Shown: positions 47,780 through 60,991 of the stretch, one piece after another
Position numbering within the stretch: the first letter of the stretch is position 1
Layout of the letters: each line of letters begins with the position of its first letter
From: Dryococelus australis
Taxonomy: Eukaryota > Arthropoda > Insecta > Phasmatodea > Phasmatidae
DNA: 64,000 nt
Assembly (NCBI GenBank): GCA_029891345.1
Contig: CM057009.1
Span: 93,233,416-93,297,415 of the forward strand
Reading direction: 5' to 3'
Notes under the pieces: generated by a model
What the model saw: only the letters and a program-made list of their open reading frames with translations
Database searches by the model: none
What the model was told of the DNA's origin: nothing
Translations under genes and position numbers: made by a program

Positions 47780-47986
47780 CCAATCACAGTATACCTCTCA
47801 GGGGAGGGAGGGAAATGGATGGGGTGTAGAGGTAACCGAATAGCGTTGGAAGGATAAGTCAATGACCAATCACAGAACATCTCCCAGGGAAGGGGCATAT
47901 CCCTTTGGTCAATCACAGCATAGGGGGAGGGGGAAACACACCCTAATGAATGTTATAAAATGTCTCGTGCCACTTTTGCACTCAGT
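47780..47986 (+). promoter_or_regulatory. Triple CCAAT box, TATA box and initiator
   Basis: CCAATCACAG occurs at 47780-47789 and 47866-47875, and TCAATCACAG at 47909-47918; spacings are 86 and 43 bp. Each is followed by a GGGGAGGG-type run. TATAAAA is at 47954-47960 and TCAGT, the arthropod initiator, at 47982-47986, 30 bp downstream. This is a complete-looking RNA polymerase II core promoter pointing rightwards. Downstream, the sequence runs antisense into a LINE endonuclease fragment. It may be an LTR promoter or a captured gene promoter. No coding region is attached. Confidence 0.55.
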
Positions 47987-48010
47987 TCATTCAAAACCAA
48001 TAAGGTCCCG

Positions 48011-48424
48011 CTACTGGAGAATCTCCTTAAGCCATGTTTCCGACACTGATATTGCATGAAAATGTAGAGAACTAAAAATTGCCCTAAGTTCGTCAATTTG
48101 GCCGAGTAGTGACTGGCTGTTGACATGTGCCATGTGGCAAGCTCTAGGATTACGAGCTAGCCTCAGAGAGTATATCACTGGTGATTGTTGGGCCAGATAT
48201 GGTGATAAGCTGACCATAATACGACTGTTAGCATGAGGTCCAGAGGCAGTACCTTTAGCTGCGTGAAGTGTGACCGGCGAGTCCCAGTGGGAGGGTGCAA
48301 GGGGTGGGAGAGACGAGCAGCAGAAAGGACAGTCTTCACTAGTTACAGGTAGAGAACACAATTTTCGGAATAACTTTGTAGTAGGGCTCAGTGTTACAAA
48401 CTTGCTTTTACTATCGTCGATCAT
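48011..48424 (-). pseudogene. LINE ORF2 endonuclease N-terminus
   Basis: The minus-strand frame of 137 codons ends RACHMAHVNSQSLLGQIDEL, then SSLHFHAISVSETWLK. This is the start of the apurinic-like endonuclease: the N of 'HVNSQSL' and the E of 'SETWL' are catalytic positions in Jockey/CR1 LINEs. Only the first 50 or so residues of the domain are present, cut at 48011. The preceding residues would be ORF2 N-terminal or readthrough of the 5' region. Confidence 0.75.
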
Positions 48425-49599
48425 GGGTTAACAAAGTTAGTTAAATTATTAGAACTGAGTGAGATAGATTTACCATTATAATGATGTACATACAAGGACT
48501 TGCAAACACATACACATGCACAAAAGCTGACACATAATTAAACATAATGAAATTCTAGCACATAGCTAGCACCAGTAGATGGATTTACTGAATTTTTACA
48601 AGTTCCCGCATAGTGGATAAGTAAATATGGCTGTTTGCGTTCAGAACAACAATGCTCTCATATTGTGTCCAACAGCTGTGGATCAAATTTTTCTTGTGCG
48701 GATTTCAAGACAAGCTGTCTATCCACTATCAGAGATTTGGTAATGATGATGGGCATACTATTCAGGGCTCTTTTAGCATGGAATACAACTACTGTCATGT
48801 CAGAAACAGAGAATGGTTTAATGGAATTAACGTGAAGGTGAGTGGTGTTGAATCATACTGCCCTTATCATCACTAAGGCCAAACCTCTCAGCAAGGGAGG
48901 AGGTACAAACCCCCCATCCCCTTGAACCATCATTGTGACAAAATTGCAGCAGAAGCTGGTAGGAGTTTTGTAAAATTAAGTACAAAGTATAATTTATCAA
49001 GCGACTTCCCATGTGTCCATAAAGGTTGAAAATGGAAACAACCTGTATGGAATTTTTGCTATGTGTGGCTTTTTATCTTTAGAGTATCATCTAAGTGAAG
49101 ATTATCAACATAGCATATTGTTGCCTAGTTTCATGACAGTATCATGTAAGTGAATATTATCAACACAGGACATTCTCGCCTACATGTTGCATTATTTCAG
49201 GGTGAAAGCGAAGTAATGCAGCTGTCTTTAATAGAAATGATGAAGAATTAAGGTTAAAATGTCTTGTCCCATGCCGTCCCTTGGAAAGTGCCGCTCTAGG
49301 GCCAAGCCTAGTTGGCCTAATGGGAAATATAGTTCTAAATGTATTGGAAAAAAAATACTTAGCTTGCTAGCAATTAGTGTAAAACATTTCAATTTTTGTT
49401 GTATGCTGTTGGGGACCAGACAGTCATTCATTTTTTTGTTTAGTAGCTGTGTTAGCTATACCTATTAAAATTGGTCATCTGTAATTGTGGTATGTGCGGT
49501 TGTTGTTTGTGAAAAGGCGTGTTATAACTTACATGTATGTGTAGTTAGGCTTGGTTGTGTGGTGTAAAAATAAGAGAATGAAGGTGAAAGCTTTGATGT
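48425..49599. other. Intron sequence with a short tandem duplication
   Basis: A 55-bp near-tandem repeat lies at 49083-49190 (AGTATCAT, AAGTGAA, ATTATCAACA landmarks, twice). Frames at 48635-48876 are unrecognised. No gene is supported. Confidence 0.5.
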
Positions 49600-50545
49600 A
49601 TATTTATTCACGTGGAACTGTTTTTGTTTAGGGCATGACTGCTAGTGCTGCACATATGGTGTTGAGCACTGCTTGGAGTTGGCCTCCTGTTATTGTTGCT
49701 TGCTGAATCTGTAGCACTGCTTGTTGGATGATGGGGATGTACACTTTGCTGACGAAGAGCTCTTGAAGGGCTTGGTGTGTTTTTGTGATGTTCTGGGTTT
49801 CAGGTTATTGTGATGGTTGAGAAGTTTTGGCAGTGGATACTAGTGGTGAGGTTAGCTACGTTGATTGGGTTTGTTGATGTGGTGTGGGTACACTGGGATG
49901 TTGTTCCATACTGGTGGGTTAGTGGCTGGTAGTCTAGCAGAATTAGGGTCAGTAAGTCATGTTTTTTGAAATGTTCTATTTGTTGTTGTCACTTGTGGCA
50001 TTTTTTGAACCACCCTGATGGTCTCCTCCACAATTGGGACATGTCCATTGGTCTTCTTGAAACAGTGGGTAGTATGTTCATGTTCTTCAAAGTATTGGCA
50101 TGTGTGGCAGCGCTTGGTTGTGATGATGATATGGTCAGGCTCCTCCTTTATGGTGTAATGAAGCATGTTCTTGAGGTTGGCTAGTTGAGAATTTTGGGAG
50201 CCATTTGGAAGAGTGACAAGACTTGAGGAGGGGGGGAGGGCAACAGTAGTCAAAGCATGGAATAGATGGATCACCTAGTATTCTAGTTCTGCGTTGATGA
50301 AGCTCCATAGTAGGTGTTCTTCCACAGCTGCTGGGTTGGTGCCGTGTGGCAGGTTGTGGATGACTAGTCAAGATATCTTGTTCTTCAAAGGTAGTGAGAA
50401 TGTATAACACTATGTTCCATCATTGATGTTTCATTTGAGAAGTCATACATGGGTTTAATGGGTTTCAGGGTTAAAATGGAGGCAGTTGTCTTGTATTTTG
50501 AATAGACCTGCCATGTTGACTGTAGCTGATTTCCATCAGGCAGGT
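49600..50545 (-). pseudogene. Jockey-like LINE ORF1 (Gag) remnant
   Basis: The minus strand from about 50545: LFKIQDNCLHFNPE, then VIHNLPHGTNPAAVEEH, VIHLFHALTTVALP, SLVTLPNGSQNSQLANLKN, then RCHTCQYFEEHEHTTHC and, one frame away, CPNCGGDHQGGSKNA. This is the PRE_C2HC domain followed by zinc knuckles of Jockey-type ORF1. Stops and frameshifts break it. A Pro/Ser/Lys-rich tail continues to about 49600. It would package LINE RNA. The match in order of six blocks makes the family assignment firm; ORF2 is not attached. Confidence 0.8.
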
Positions 50546-51950
50546 ACAGCTATAATTAACCATCAGTGGCCATGCACATAGTCCTCCTCCCCACAGTGGG
50601 AGTTACCAGCAATCTTGGAGGTGTAATCTCAGCTACGATATACATTGGTGTTATATACATCAAAAATGTACGAACCATGTTCTCTTGTACTGCTCCAATT
50701 CATTCCTGTGAAGGTGTTTCAGTACTTAGTGCATTCAGTGATTTCTGAGTATATCAAATGCAGATTTCTTACTATAATAATCTGAACCAGATTTGAATTT
50801 TCTGCTGTTGGCAAGCTCTCTATGGCTACCATTGATTTTTTTCAGCACAGAGCATTTCTTTTTTCTGACATTTTGACTGTGGCATCATCCTTGATGGTTT
50901 GGGCATGAAGATTCCTTTTCTGTCATCTGTGGGCAGAAATTGATCACTGTTAGTACTTTTGTGGTGACTAATGGAGTTTAGCATAATCCTGTTTAACCTG
51001 TTCACAGACTGTTAAGCCAAGTAATGCAAACTTATGATATTGTAGTCTCATGTACTCTGGGATGCCTCACCAAGTTGTAACTGTCATAAAATTGCAGCAG
51101 AGACTGCCTTAGAGCTGAGGACACAGATAATTTCCATTTTTGTGATCTTTGGCCACTTATCCTTAATCCTGTTGGAACACAGCTGGTTGTTGCTGTGTGG
51201 AACTCTTGACAAGTGGGGCAGGGGTATCTTTGTTGTGCCTGTAATATTTACTCTTGATTATCTTGGTTATTCTCCAGTATCAGGGGTTAACTTTTCTTGG
51301 CTGCAAAGAAAGTCTGCTCCACTTTCAATTTCCTCAGGGATGTTTCTTGAGGTAGCAGCCTTTCCCAGTCTTGAAATTCCTGTTCTTCTTTAGGCTGTGG
51401 GTATCTTGACGGTACATCTCAAAAGCTGACCATTACTTCCATTGCATTGTAATAGTTCAGAGAAATATTCTTGTATTAACAAGACCTGTTGTATTAACCT
51501 GGCTTTTTTTTTCTATTTGACTGAACCACTTGATTACCTGGCTGTCATGATGGAGTATAAATGAACAGTCTTCCAGGCAAACGTTGCATATCTTAGTAAC
51601 CCATATGTTGGTCAGGTATTCTTGTTTGTTAGAATTATATTGGTGTTCTATGTTTATTAGTACTGCACTAACATAGCCAGTATGCTCTCATAAACCATCT
51701 TTTGCAAACACTTTTTGTAGAGCACTACCCCCATACTTATTCCATTAACATTAATTTTTATGATTAGTGTCAGGTTTGGCTCAAATCAGCATGAAGGCTG
51801 TTTTTTTAGAACTGCTCTTCCATGTTTGAATTCTTGCTAATGAGTGTGTGTGACCATTAAAACGTTTCATTTTTTCCTTGAACTTGTTGAAGGGAGGGCT
51901 GTCCACTCCATAATTTGTGGCACACAGTCGTTTAACCAATTATGTGTTAC
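50546..51950. other. Intron sequence; possible decayed coding DNA
   Basis: Base composition is more balanced than plain intron and short frames occur on both strands (50566-50748, 51142-51393), but I could not name a family. It may be an old LTR-element pol. Confidence 0.35.
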
Positions 51951-51952
51951 TA

Positions 51953-52186
51953 TAGGCTGTTCACAGTAAAGTGAGCACTTTTGAGATCCTAGTTTCTTTT
52001 TCCTTACAGCCATTTTTAATTCTTAAACCATCTTTTTAAATATATATTGCCATGTAAACAATAAAAACAGTTTATATATTCCACTGCATTTGTAAGTTAA
52101 CATCTAGAGCTTAAATAAAATATATTTATTGACTTATTCCAAATAAGAGGGCTTTCAAAAGTTCTCACTTTACCAAGAATAGCCTA
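51953..52186 (-). mobile_element. MITE copy 4
   Basis: The same orientation as copy 2. The left end is TAGGCTGTTCACAGTAAAGT and the right end, inwards, is TAGGCTATTCTTGGTAAAGT. TA flanks both ends (51951-51952 and 52187-52188). Confidence 0.87.
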
Positions 52187-52363
52187 TAGGAAGTAGCACA
52201 GTTGTTAGCCTCACATTACAATATTATTCTCATTAATTCTGGAGTGAACTCATTTCCTTTGAGAGTAACCACATGTCCTAAGTACTTTGCTCTGCTTTTC
52301 CTGGGATGGGTGTTTCTCAATCTGCTAGTCAGCTCATATATTGCAGTGTGTTCTAATACATTA

Positions 52364-52600
52364 CAGTGACGGCTGCTGAGGAAGGGCTGCGGGGCCCAGC
52401 CCTCCTAATAAAATCTCAGAACGCATACCTCTACTTATCTGCTACTCAGCAAATAATACTGCGTACTAATACAGAGGTTATTTCACTGCCAATGTTTTTC
52501 TCATCCCTTTTCAGCCAATTGCATGCTGTAAATCGGATTGAGCTGTTGCTCAAACAAATAAACTGTTTCCTGGAACTTTAGACAAGGCTCCAAATCTACA
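52364..52600 (+). mobile_element. Possible left end of an hAT-like transposon
   Basis: CAGTGACGGCTGCTGAGGAA at 52364 followed by GGGCTGCGGGGCCCAGCCC resembles the CAGTGGCGGCTC-type ends of insect hAT elements. No matching right end or 8-bp target duplication was seen, and there is no transposase. Confidence 0.35.
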
Positions 52601-55600
52601 TGTTTTGTAAGCACGCTTTCGCACTCCGCTCTTTTGCAGTTGTTAAACACATTTCTTAACAATACTTGTATTTATTTTGAATAGTTTTTATTTATAGATA
52701 TCGTTCAAACTCGCGTGAGCTTCAAATATAGTGTGTAATATTCTGAATAAGTTTGTTGTTAATGATGAGCCATGAGCATTAAGCAGAAGCAGGGTTGAAT
52801 TATTAATGTTGTGTTGTGTAAACTTGTAAATAATTGCTAATTTGGTGAGTAACATTTAAAACCCTATTACAACAAAGATTTTAAATTACAAGAATATACT
52901 AGAGCTACAGAATTTGGGACCAGCAAGTCCACAGTTAAATATAACTCAACAACAAAGCCAAGGTGGTAAATGTAGTAGTTCGTATACGGGAAAATTCGAT
53001 GTAGGTACATACAATTTCGCGGACTTACTATGCGGGTGTGAAGTTAGAAATGCGTTGTTTTGTTAAATTTTTTTTGCTAGTGAAACCTAATGACCTTGCA
53101 TGGAATGTCAATGGGGTAAAAGATTTGAAACATTTGGGAGACAAAATTAAAAGACATAAATCTTGTTCACAACATATAAAAATGCTATAAAATGTATGAA
53201 TTATAAGGTGAATTGGCAGCCTTTAACCAGAAGTTGTCGTTTCATGTTTCTCATCTGCTCCCCAATAACGCAGTGCATTGTTTTTCTGGCATTAGGTTCG
53301 CTGAGGGAACATTAATTTATATATTTGGACATGAGGTCCTGTATTTTTGATTCTCTGTGAATCCAACTCACATTCTACTGCACCCCACTCTAGCATAATT
53401 TCTTACATCATTGCCCCTTCCCATAAACTTCTAGTAATAGATGTTGCTTACATGTTGCTCCTTTCCCAGGTGGCTTCATTTCCCACTAGATTCCATGACT
53501 CCATTCTGCTCATACACTCAGGGTCTTCTATAGTGTGTCTCTTAGATTGCAGTAGGTAGCTAAACAAACAGTTTTATATTTATACACTACTATACAATTT
53601 GACAATTTTTGCTACGTAATTTTGTACATATTAAGTTATTCTGCCAACACAGCATAACCTCTTGGCTTTTGATAACTCTAGCCACCTGTAAACAGCGTGC
53701 GTCATGCACACTTTATCACAATCTTAAGAGTGAGATGCACTATAGGACTAAAAATTGGGTTTTAACTCATGCAGCCAGCCAGTCATTCTCAGTCTCTGCT
53801 TTCCCGACAGTTGCACACTGCACTGCCGCCCAGTATCCTGAAGATCACACACACCCAGCGCTAACAATAATTCAAGATTGCCAACATATGGCCACAACTT
53901 ATGTAGCTGAGATGGCCTGGGCCCAGAAGATTCTTCGTACCCCATGTTGTGCTGAGAGTGGTGGAGACAAGAAGTTTTGTGCAATGCCTCCCAAGTTATT
54001 CATTCATTCAAAGACTGGAGTAATGTCAGTACCATTAGCATTGTTACGGCCCATAATGGTGGCTCTACTTCCCTTTCTCCATGTGCCAGTGATGTCAACC
54101 TAGGAGGACAAAGCTACGTGTTCTTGAGAGGGAGAGGAAGGGGACACAGGCAGATCAGTCATATGTAACAGTATTGTGTGCTGGGCCTCCAGTTTGTGAA
54201 GAAAAACCCTAATGTCTAGTTGCATCTGTGCCATAATTTAAAATACAATCGTCATCGGTTCTTTGTGGTAGTAGGTGATGGAATAGTTATGTTATATGGC
54301 AAATTAAGTATCCACTATCGTCACCCTTCTCTTGGGCGTATCCATAAAGTTCTTTGACTGTGTTTGCAGTGCTCAAGTTGTTACATAAATGGCCATCTAG
54401 TTTGTTGCAGAATTCATCCAATGACTTATATTCTTAATACTATTTATACCACTTGGCATCACTGGTTCTTAGCTGTATTTACTCACCAGATTTTGGGTAC
54501 TTCAACATCCTATAAAATATATTTTGTGGCGTGGAGAATAAAATTCAGACTCCTTGTTCCTTTTATCACTGAACTCAAGTATAAGCATAGCATATTTAGG
54601 AGCAGACCAGAGAGGGATAGTCTTGTGACGGAGAGATTTTCTGAAGAGGTGGCAGGTCTCTCTTCTCCACTCTCCCCTTACATTGGTGGTTTTTAACTGC
54701 CACACCTGTCATGTTTAATGATTTTGCAACATCCCAGATGGTGAAGCTGAAAATTTTTCCAGCATTCTATGCATGTAACGAGATATTCACCTTTTCCATC
54801 ATATGACCCTAAGACACATCTCACTCATCTTTTTGACATAGGAAATCTGACAAGTGCAGATAAAGTCATCAGTTATGAGAACCCTTTCCCTCACTGCATG
54901 TTATGTGGAACAGGCTATTATATAGAAGTTGATGGTTGCTTCCCAACTTTTAAGCATATTTTGGTGTTGCCACCATACTTCTCATATTTTCTTCGTGTAC
55001 TTCAGATTGGCGTCACCTAATGGATTATCTTATTTGCCCACCATTTCCTGATGTAAAAATAAAAATAATGAAATTGTGGGTTTAGTGTCATTGGGTGTTT
55101 TTCAACACCTGAATTTACTCCGGATTTTCATGCTGGGCGATGATGCTGGTCAACAGGTTTTCTCGGGGATCTCCTGTTCCCCTCGCCCTTTCATTTTGGC
55201 GCTGCTCCATGCTCGTCTCACTTCGCCCTCATTGGCTCTCAAAACCTCGCTGTTAAGAGCTGCCAAAATCTCTTCACTCACTCACTAAATAAGTTGTAAT
55301 TTAATTTCTAGTGGAGTAGTTTTCCTTTATAGTACAACTTATAAATTGATGCTAGTTTTGTGTGTTTCGTATTTATCATGAACCTATTTATGATCATAAA
55401 CTGTAGCCATAAAAAAATTACTTACGTATTGTGATCTCACATTGTTCAAAACAAAATAACGTAACAGTAAAGCGTGTAAAAAAGAACTAATATTTGTCAT
55501 CAGTGAAATGATTTTTTTATATGCATAACATGCTAGTTGGAAAAGATAAAATTGTAGCAGATTTTATTATTCTATAGTTATGACTTGTGTACCACACATG

Positions 55601-57051
55601 GACATCTGGCCTGAGCAGCATTGACACATCTGACACTGTGCAAGACCCTCCAGCAACCAGTACCGTACAAATTTAATTACTGGCTTCCATTATGTGAGTC
55701 CCTATTACATGCCTTTTTAAACCTAGGCATAAATATTTTTCTCATGTGAATTTACTCTATTGGAAACCAACACTTAACGTACCATGAACTGTGGTGGTGT
55801 TGTCTACCATGAGGTGAATTTGTCCCACCACTTGAAAAACATTCAAGTGGTGCTATCTCCCGTATGGTATAAATAAACAAGCTCTCAATTGTCGATTACA
55901 GTAGGTAGATTTGCTAGCTTGAAAAAAGTATGGGCTTTAAAGCAGTGTATATATCTAATAGATTGATTTGTGTAATGTAACAATGGGGTTACATTGTTTC
56001 ACTGGTCTTTCTAAACAATTACTCAAGCTATATCATACCTTGAGACAAAATCACCCTATGTCGAGGTGAGATTGTCCCACTTTTTTGAAGTAAGTTTTGA
56101 TGGTTAGGAAATGTTTATTTGAAATAGGGTGTTAAATTGTTCATTGGAATCTCTTCTGTTTAATGAAAATATGAGGAATATAATACCTCATTGCTGTTGC
56201 TCTGTTTATGCAGGTTTTAAAACCAAGTGAGCAAAAAATTAGCCAAAGTCACCCCAGTTGATGGCACCTAAAATCTACAAATACAGAATGATTTAATTAA
56301 AGGTATTAAACAGTTATAATTGAGCAAACTAAGTACTTCTAAGTTTTGCAGTTTTGAAAGTGTCACATACAGTAATATCCCACATGTAGTTTTCTATGCA
56401 CTGCCGTATTTAGTTCTCTACGAAATTGATAGGAATTGGTTTAATAATTCTTCAAGGACATATTTAAGTAAAATTTTGTCAGTAATACTTCTTAAAATAG
56501 CATATTTCACGAAATATTTTCACTACATGTTGTCAGTACACCACTTTTTTTTTTAATTTTTAAATTGTTCTATTAATTTCTTGTGCTATGAATTCATTTT
56601 ATTTAACTTATAATGTAGCAGAAATACGTATTTTTGGGTCCATTGCCAATGTTTTTTAAAAAATATAGGCCCACATGTTTAAGAACATGTAGTTAAAAAT
56701 TACACTATAAAGTCTATCACAAAAGCAAGACTTGTTTTATGTAATTCATTTACGTAACAAATTATTGAGAAATTTAACAATATTAATAATTCAGTAATAG
56801 TAAAATCACATCTTGGTTATAAAATGAGTCCTGCTATGATAGTGAGTAATGTTCCTGGAAGCTGTAACTGTATATAAAAATAGAAGTTACATTTTTTCCA
56901 TAATAACACTGGTTAGATTCCTTGGTACCTCAAAACATCAGTAATTTGTCGTATTTCATTAACTGGGTATCATGTGAAAAAATATGAAAGGTAAGTTGTT
57001 GAAAATGAAGACATTAATTAGAATATGTTCATAACTATACATATATATTAG
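52601..57051. other. Intron sequence with one unassigned 164-codon frame
   Basis: The frame 53609-54103 (+) starts MLRNFVHIKLFCQHS and is the longest nearby but shows no domain; the minus strand is also open over part of it, so it is weak. Frame 54769-55020 (Cys-containing) is also unassigned. Repeated GAGGTGA-TTGTCCCAC-like motifs occur at about 55812 and 56062. Confidence 0.35.
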
Positions 57052-59019
57052 ATGCCGGCTAACAGCCAGTGGCGCTAGAGCCCATGACGGCGCTCATCAC
57101 GCACATGTCACGTGTACATGCACGTGTGCAAAGAGGCCGATATTTTTGAACTTTCACATAAAGAATATTATTTTGCGGTGTTAAATATGTCTTGTATTTT
57201 TATTTTCAGTGTTTTATATGTCTTACAGTGTTTTAAAGTGTTTATTGTTATTTAAAAAATGTTTGGTTATGAAATTCAAAGTGCGTGCTGCACGGAGATA
57301 AAGAACACTAATATTCCGGCACGAACGCTGTCATAAAGAGACACTGATATAATACAGAAAATTCACAAGAAAATTATAAAATGTAAAACAATATTTAATT
57401 TATTTGTGCCACTTTTATTTTCAAAGTATATAAAAGGTTACTCGGCGTGCAAAGCAATTCCGCTTTTGTGAACCCCGTAGGCAGCCATGATAGGTCCGTG
57501 TGACGCTTGCCTCTGGGCAGTCTGTCTAAGAGAGCTGGCGAGGTAAGACACTGTCATGTACGCACTACAACTTTTTGTTCACTGATAAAGATTTCAATAG
57601 CACTTTTAGTATACCGGTTAACCTTTGCTTGCGTACGATTTGCCAGATATTGCCCCAGCATTATGCTTCCGCTTAACTAATTTATTTCGCCCTTGTAGCA
57701 TTTTCAACATAATCGAGGAGAAAGAGGACAAAGATGTCAGAGAGGTCATGTGACCCGTGAAACTTAAATCAGGCGCCATCTGCTTCTGCTAAAGGCGTTC
57801 CATCGTAATTTCTGTATTGATGCTGTATGCAATTTTAAGGGCTTTAATTCTATGTATCTATTTGAGGGTATTTTTCATGTTTGAATATTTTACTGCAACA
57901 TCAGGTACAATCATGTGACTAATCGCCGCCAATTCCATGTCTGCGCCATCCTTGCGCTTTGAGAGTTTATTTGTGTAAAACCATGTGCGCCATAATTTAT
58001 TTCAGGGTTCTATGTCAATTTTATTCAATGTTCAATGTATTTTTCATGTAATAGATGCTTTTTGTGTTTGATCACGCGGTCACGTTAATGTTTGCTTTTC
58101 GGCCATAAGGCATTCTACATGCCTGTAACCACTGTAATCGCAAAGAGAATAATTTTCTCTACCAGAATAATATTTTGTTGGAATTTAATTTGCAGTTTTC
58201 ACAAAGAAATATTGCAATTTCACATGCTCCATGTGGTTCACTACAAACTTTATCCAGCAGCATCTGGACCATATAAACTTGTTTTCGCACATGTGTGTGT
58301 TTATTGTGACTACTCATCTTGTGCTCCATCATCTTTTAAGGGTCTTTGTGCAATTTATGTAATTTTGTAATTTGTGTACGGTGATATTACTTCCGTCCTA
58401 GCCGGCTCTGTGTATAGGCCGTCACCACATTATCCATGTGCTGTCGGGCGAGCCCAGACGAGTTTACATATATGATGTCAAGTAATCACACATGTTAATC
58501 TATCATCAAGTGTTTCATTTTGTAATTCATTGTGTCCTATCTTCAGGGAAAATCATCTATCCACCCTAGCGGTTGTTGACTCTTGTCCCTTGTGAAGATT
58601 GTGTTTTCATACACCGTGGTGAGATCATCCATCTAGGTGTGTGCTAGAGTAATTGCAGGCTGGGGAGCACCCAAGCGGAGTTAGCTATATACGACTGAGT
58701 GTATAATTAATTTCATGGCATGTTAATTTGTACAAACAGTATAAATAAAACGGGTATCAAAGCAAACCATCTTCTCTCATTTGTAGCGACTTTGTCCTAG
58801 CCAGATGTGTTTCTTTTTCAAAGCGTTAAAATGTTTAGTAAAAGTTTAGTATTGCCAATGTGTTTGTAAGTATGCTCGGGTGAGACGGACACACACAACC
58901 CACAGCATCCCTGAGAACCCAGAGTCTCAACAGTGCAGTGATTGGGAAGCACAGCTGGCGTCCATATCATAAGTAAGTTATTGTGTCATTGTTCGTCTCG
59001 TCTCTCACCCGATGGCGTC
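57052..59019 (+). repeat. Large repeat unit 1 (1968 bp)
   Basis: Begins ATGCCGGCTAACAGCCAG and ends CTCACCCGATGGCGTC. The next unit starts 1981 bp downstream, after a short TATATATATA spacer. Shared blocks include AAATCAGGCGCCATC, GCAATTTTAAGG, TGTGTATAGG, ATCCATCTAGG, GGTGAGACGGACACAC and CAGAGTCTCAA. It has no credible ORF. The 3' end can fold: TCGGGTGAGAC (58876) is inverse to GTCTCTCACCCGA (about 59000). A truncated member lies at 14000-14124. Classification unknown. Confidence 0.82.
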
Positions 59020-59032
59020 TATATATATATAA

Positions 59033-60826
59033 ATGCCGGCTAACAGCCAGCGGCGCTAAGCCCATGACGCCACTCTCCACGCACATGACACATGGGCATG
59101 CACATGCGCAAAGAGGCTCCAATTTGAACTTTCCTATAACTGAATGTTATTTGCAGTGTAAAATGTGTCTGTTTATTTTTGAGGGTCAAAAATATCTTGA
59201 AGTGTTTGAAATTGTATGTTTGTTGATATTGCAAAATGTTTGGTTATGAATTCAAAATGCACGCTGCGCTAAGAACAGTGAATGTGTGAATGCCGTTATA
59301 AGGAGACATTCAAATAAAACAGAAAATTAATAAGAAAAATCTGAAATGTAAAACAATATTTAAATTACTTTTGTGCCACTTTATTTTCATATATAAATGT
59401 TTTACTTGGTGTGCATAGCACTTCCGTTTATGTGAAACCCGTAGGCAGCCGTGGTAGGTCTGTGTGATGCTATCCTCAGTGCAGTCGTAGGTGGTCTGGT
59501 GAGGTAAGAGGCTGTCACAGACTCCCTTCAAACTTTTTCCCCTTGCGGCTGTTTGAAAGTTAAAAACGATGAAAAAGGGAGGATAGATGTCTGGAGAGGT
59601 AATGTGGCCCGCGAAACTTGAATCAGGCGTTATCCGCCTATGCTAAAGGCGCTTCATTGTAATTTCTATAGTATTGCTGCATGCAATTTTAAGGACTTTA
59701 TTTTCATGTATGTATTCAAGAGTATTTTTCATGTTTAATTATTTTACGGCCACATCTTTTGCCACTATGTGGTTCATAGCAGCCAAGTCGATAATTTACC
59801 ATCCATGCAGTTTGAGGGTTTCTTTGTGTAATATCATGTGCACCATAATTTATTTCAGTGTCTATGTCAATTTTATTCAGGGTTCAATGTATTTTTTGTG
59901 TAATTGATGAGTTATATATATGATCATGTGGTCATTTCCATGTGTGATTTTCTTGTCGTCCGGCACGCCAGACGCTCAAAACTAATTTAATCTGCAGCAG
60001 AATAATTTTCTCAACAAGACTAATATTTTGTTTGACAAGAATTTGCTGTCTTTGGGGAGAAATACAAAATTTTTACCTGCAACACTTATCCAGTGGCATT
60101 TGCACCATCTGATACTGCTTTCACGCACTTGTGTGTTTATTGTGACAACTCATATCGTGCCCCATAATTTTCCAAGTGTATGTAATATGTATGGTGACAT
60201 TATTTCCGTCCTAGCCTGCTATGTGTATAGGCTGTCCTCACTAACCATGTGCTGCAAGTCGAGCCCCAACGAGTCTGCGTTAGTGATGCGAAATAATCGC
60301 ACATGTTTATGTAACTTGTTCATTTTGTCTCATTTAATTATTCTCTGCATCCTATCTTCAGAGAAAATCGTCAGTCCACCGTAGCGGCTGTCACCCTCTT
60401 CCCTTGTGAAGATTGTGTTTTCAAACACCACAGGGAAGACATCCATCTAGGAAGTGTGCTAGATTAATTGCGGGCTGGGAAGCTCCCAATCGGAGTTTGC
60501 TAGACACGTCCGAGTGTAATTCACAAGTAAATTTCTGGCACATTTCTTTGTACGAGTGGTATAATAAAAGGAAGTAGTATAGTTTATCAAGTGTTTCCCT
60601 TATAATGACTGCTACCTCTTGCCATTGTTTTTCTAAAATTATAGTAATGATGTGTATTAATGTAAAGTGTTTAGTATGTACGCTCGGGTGAGACGGACAC
60701 ACAGAACCCACATCATCCCTGAGAACCCTGAGTCTCAACAGTGCGGTGACTGAGAAACATAGCTGACACCCACCTACAGTAAGTTTATTGTCTCACCATT
60801 CGTCTTGTGTCTCACCCGATGGCGTC
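59033..60826 (+). repeat. Large repeat unit 2 (1794 bp)
   Basis: Starts ATGCCGGCTAACAGCCAG and ends CTCACCCGATGGCGTC, as in unit 1, with many substitutions and about 170 bp fewer. Order of blocks is the same over the whole length, so the two are full-length tandem relatives, not chance similarity. TA-rich DNA flanks each end. Short frames inside are not conserved between the units. Confidence 0.82.
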
Positions 60827-60991
60827 AATATATACACACACATGGTGGAAGTGTACTCTACCGACAAACTTCAGCAGGTGATTCCTCATAAAAAAATAGG
60901 TAGAAAATATATAAATCACACATACCTTACATTTATTCTGAAGGGGTGTAAATACCCTTGAAAGTGTAGTTGAAGCAGATGTTTTTTGCTA

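Noticed and set aside
53609..54103. 164-codon frame as a real gene
   Set aside because: No domain, no splice signals, an open antisense frame, and only ordinary intron composition around it.
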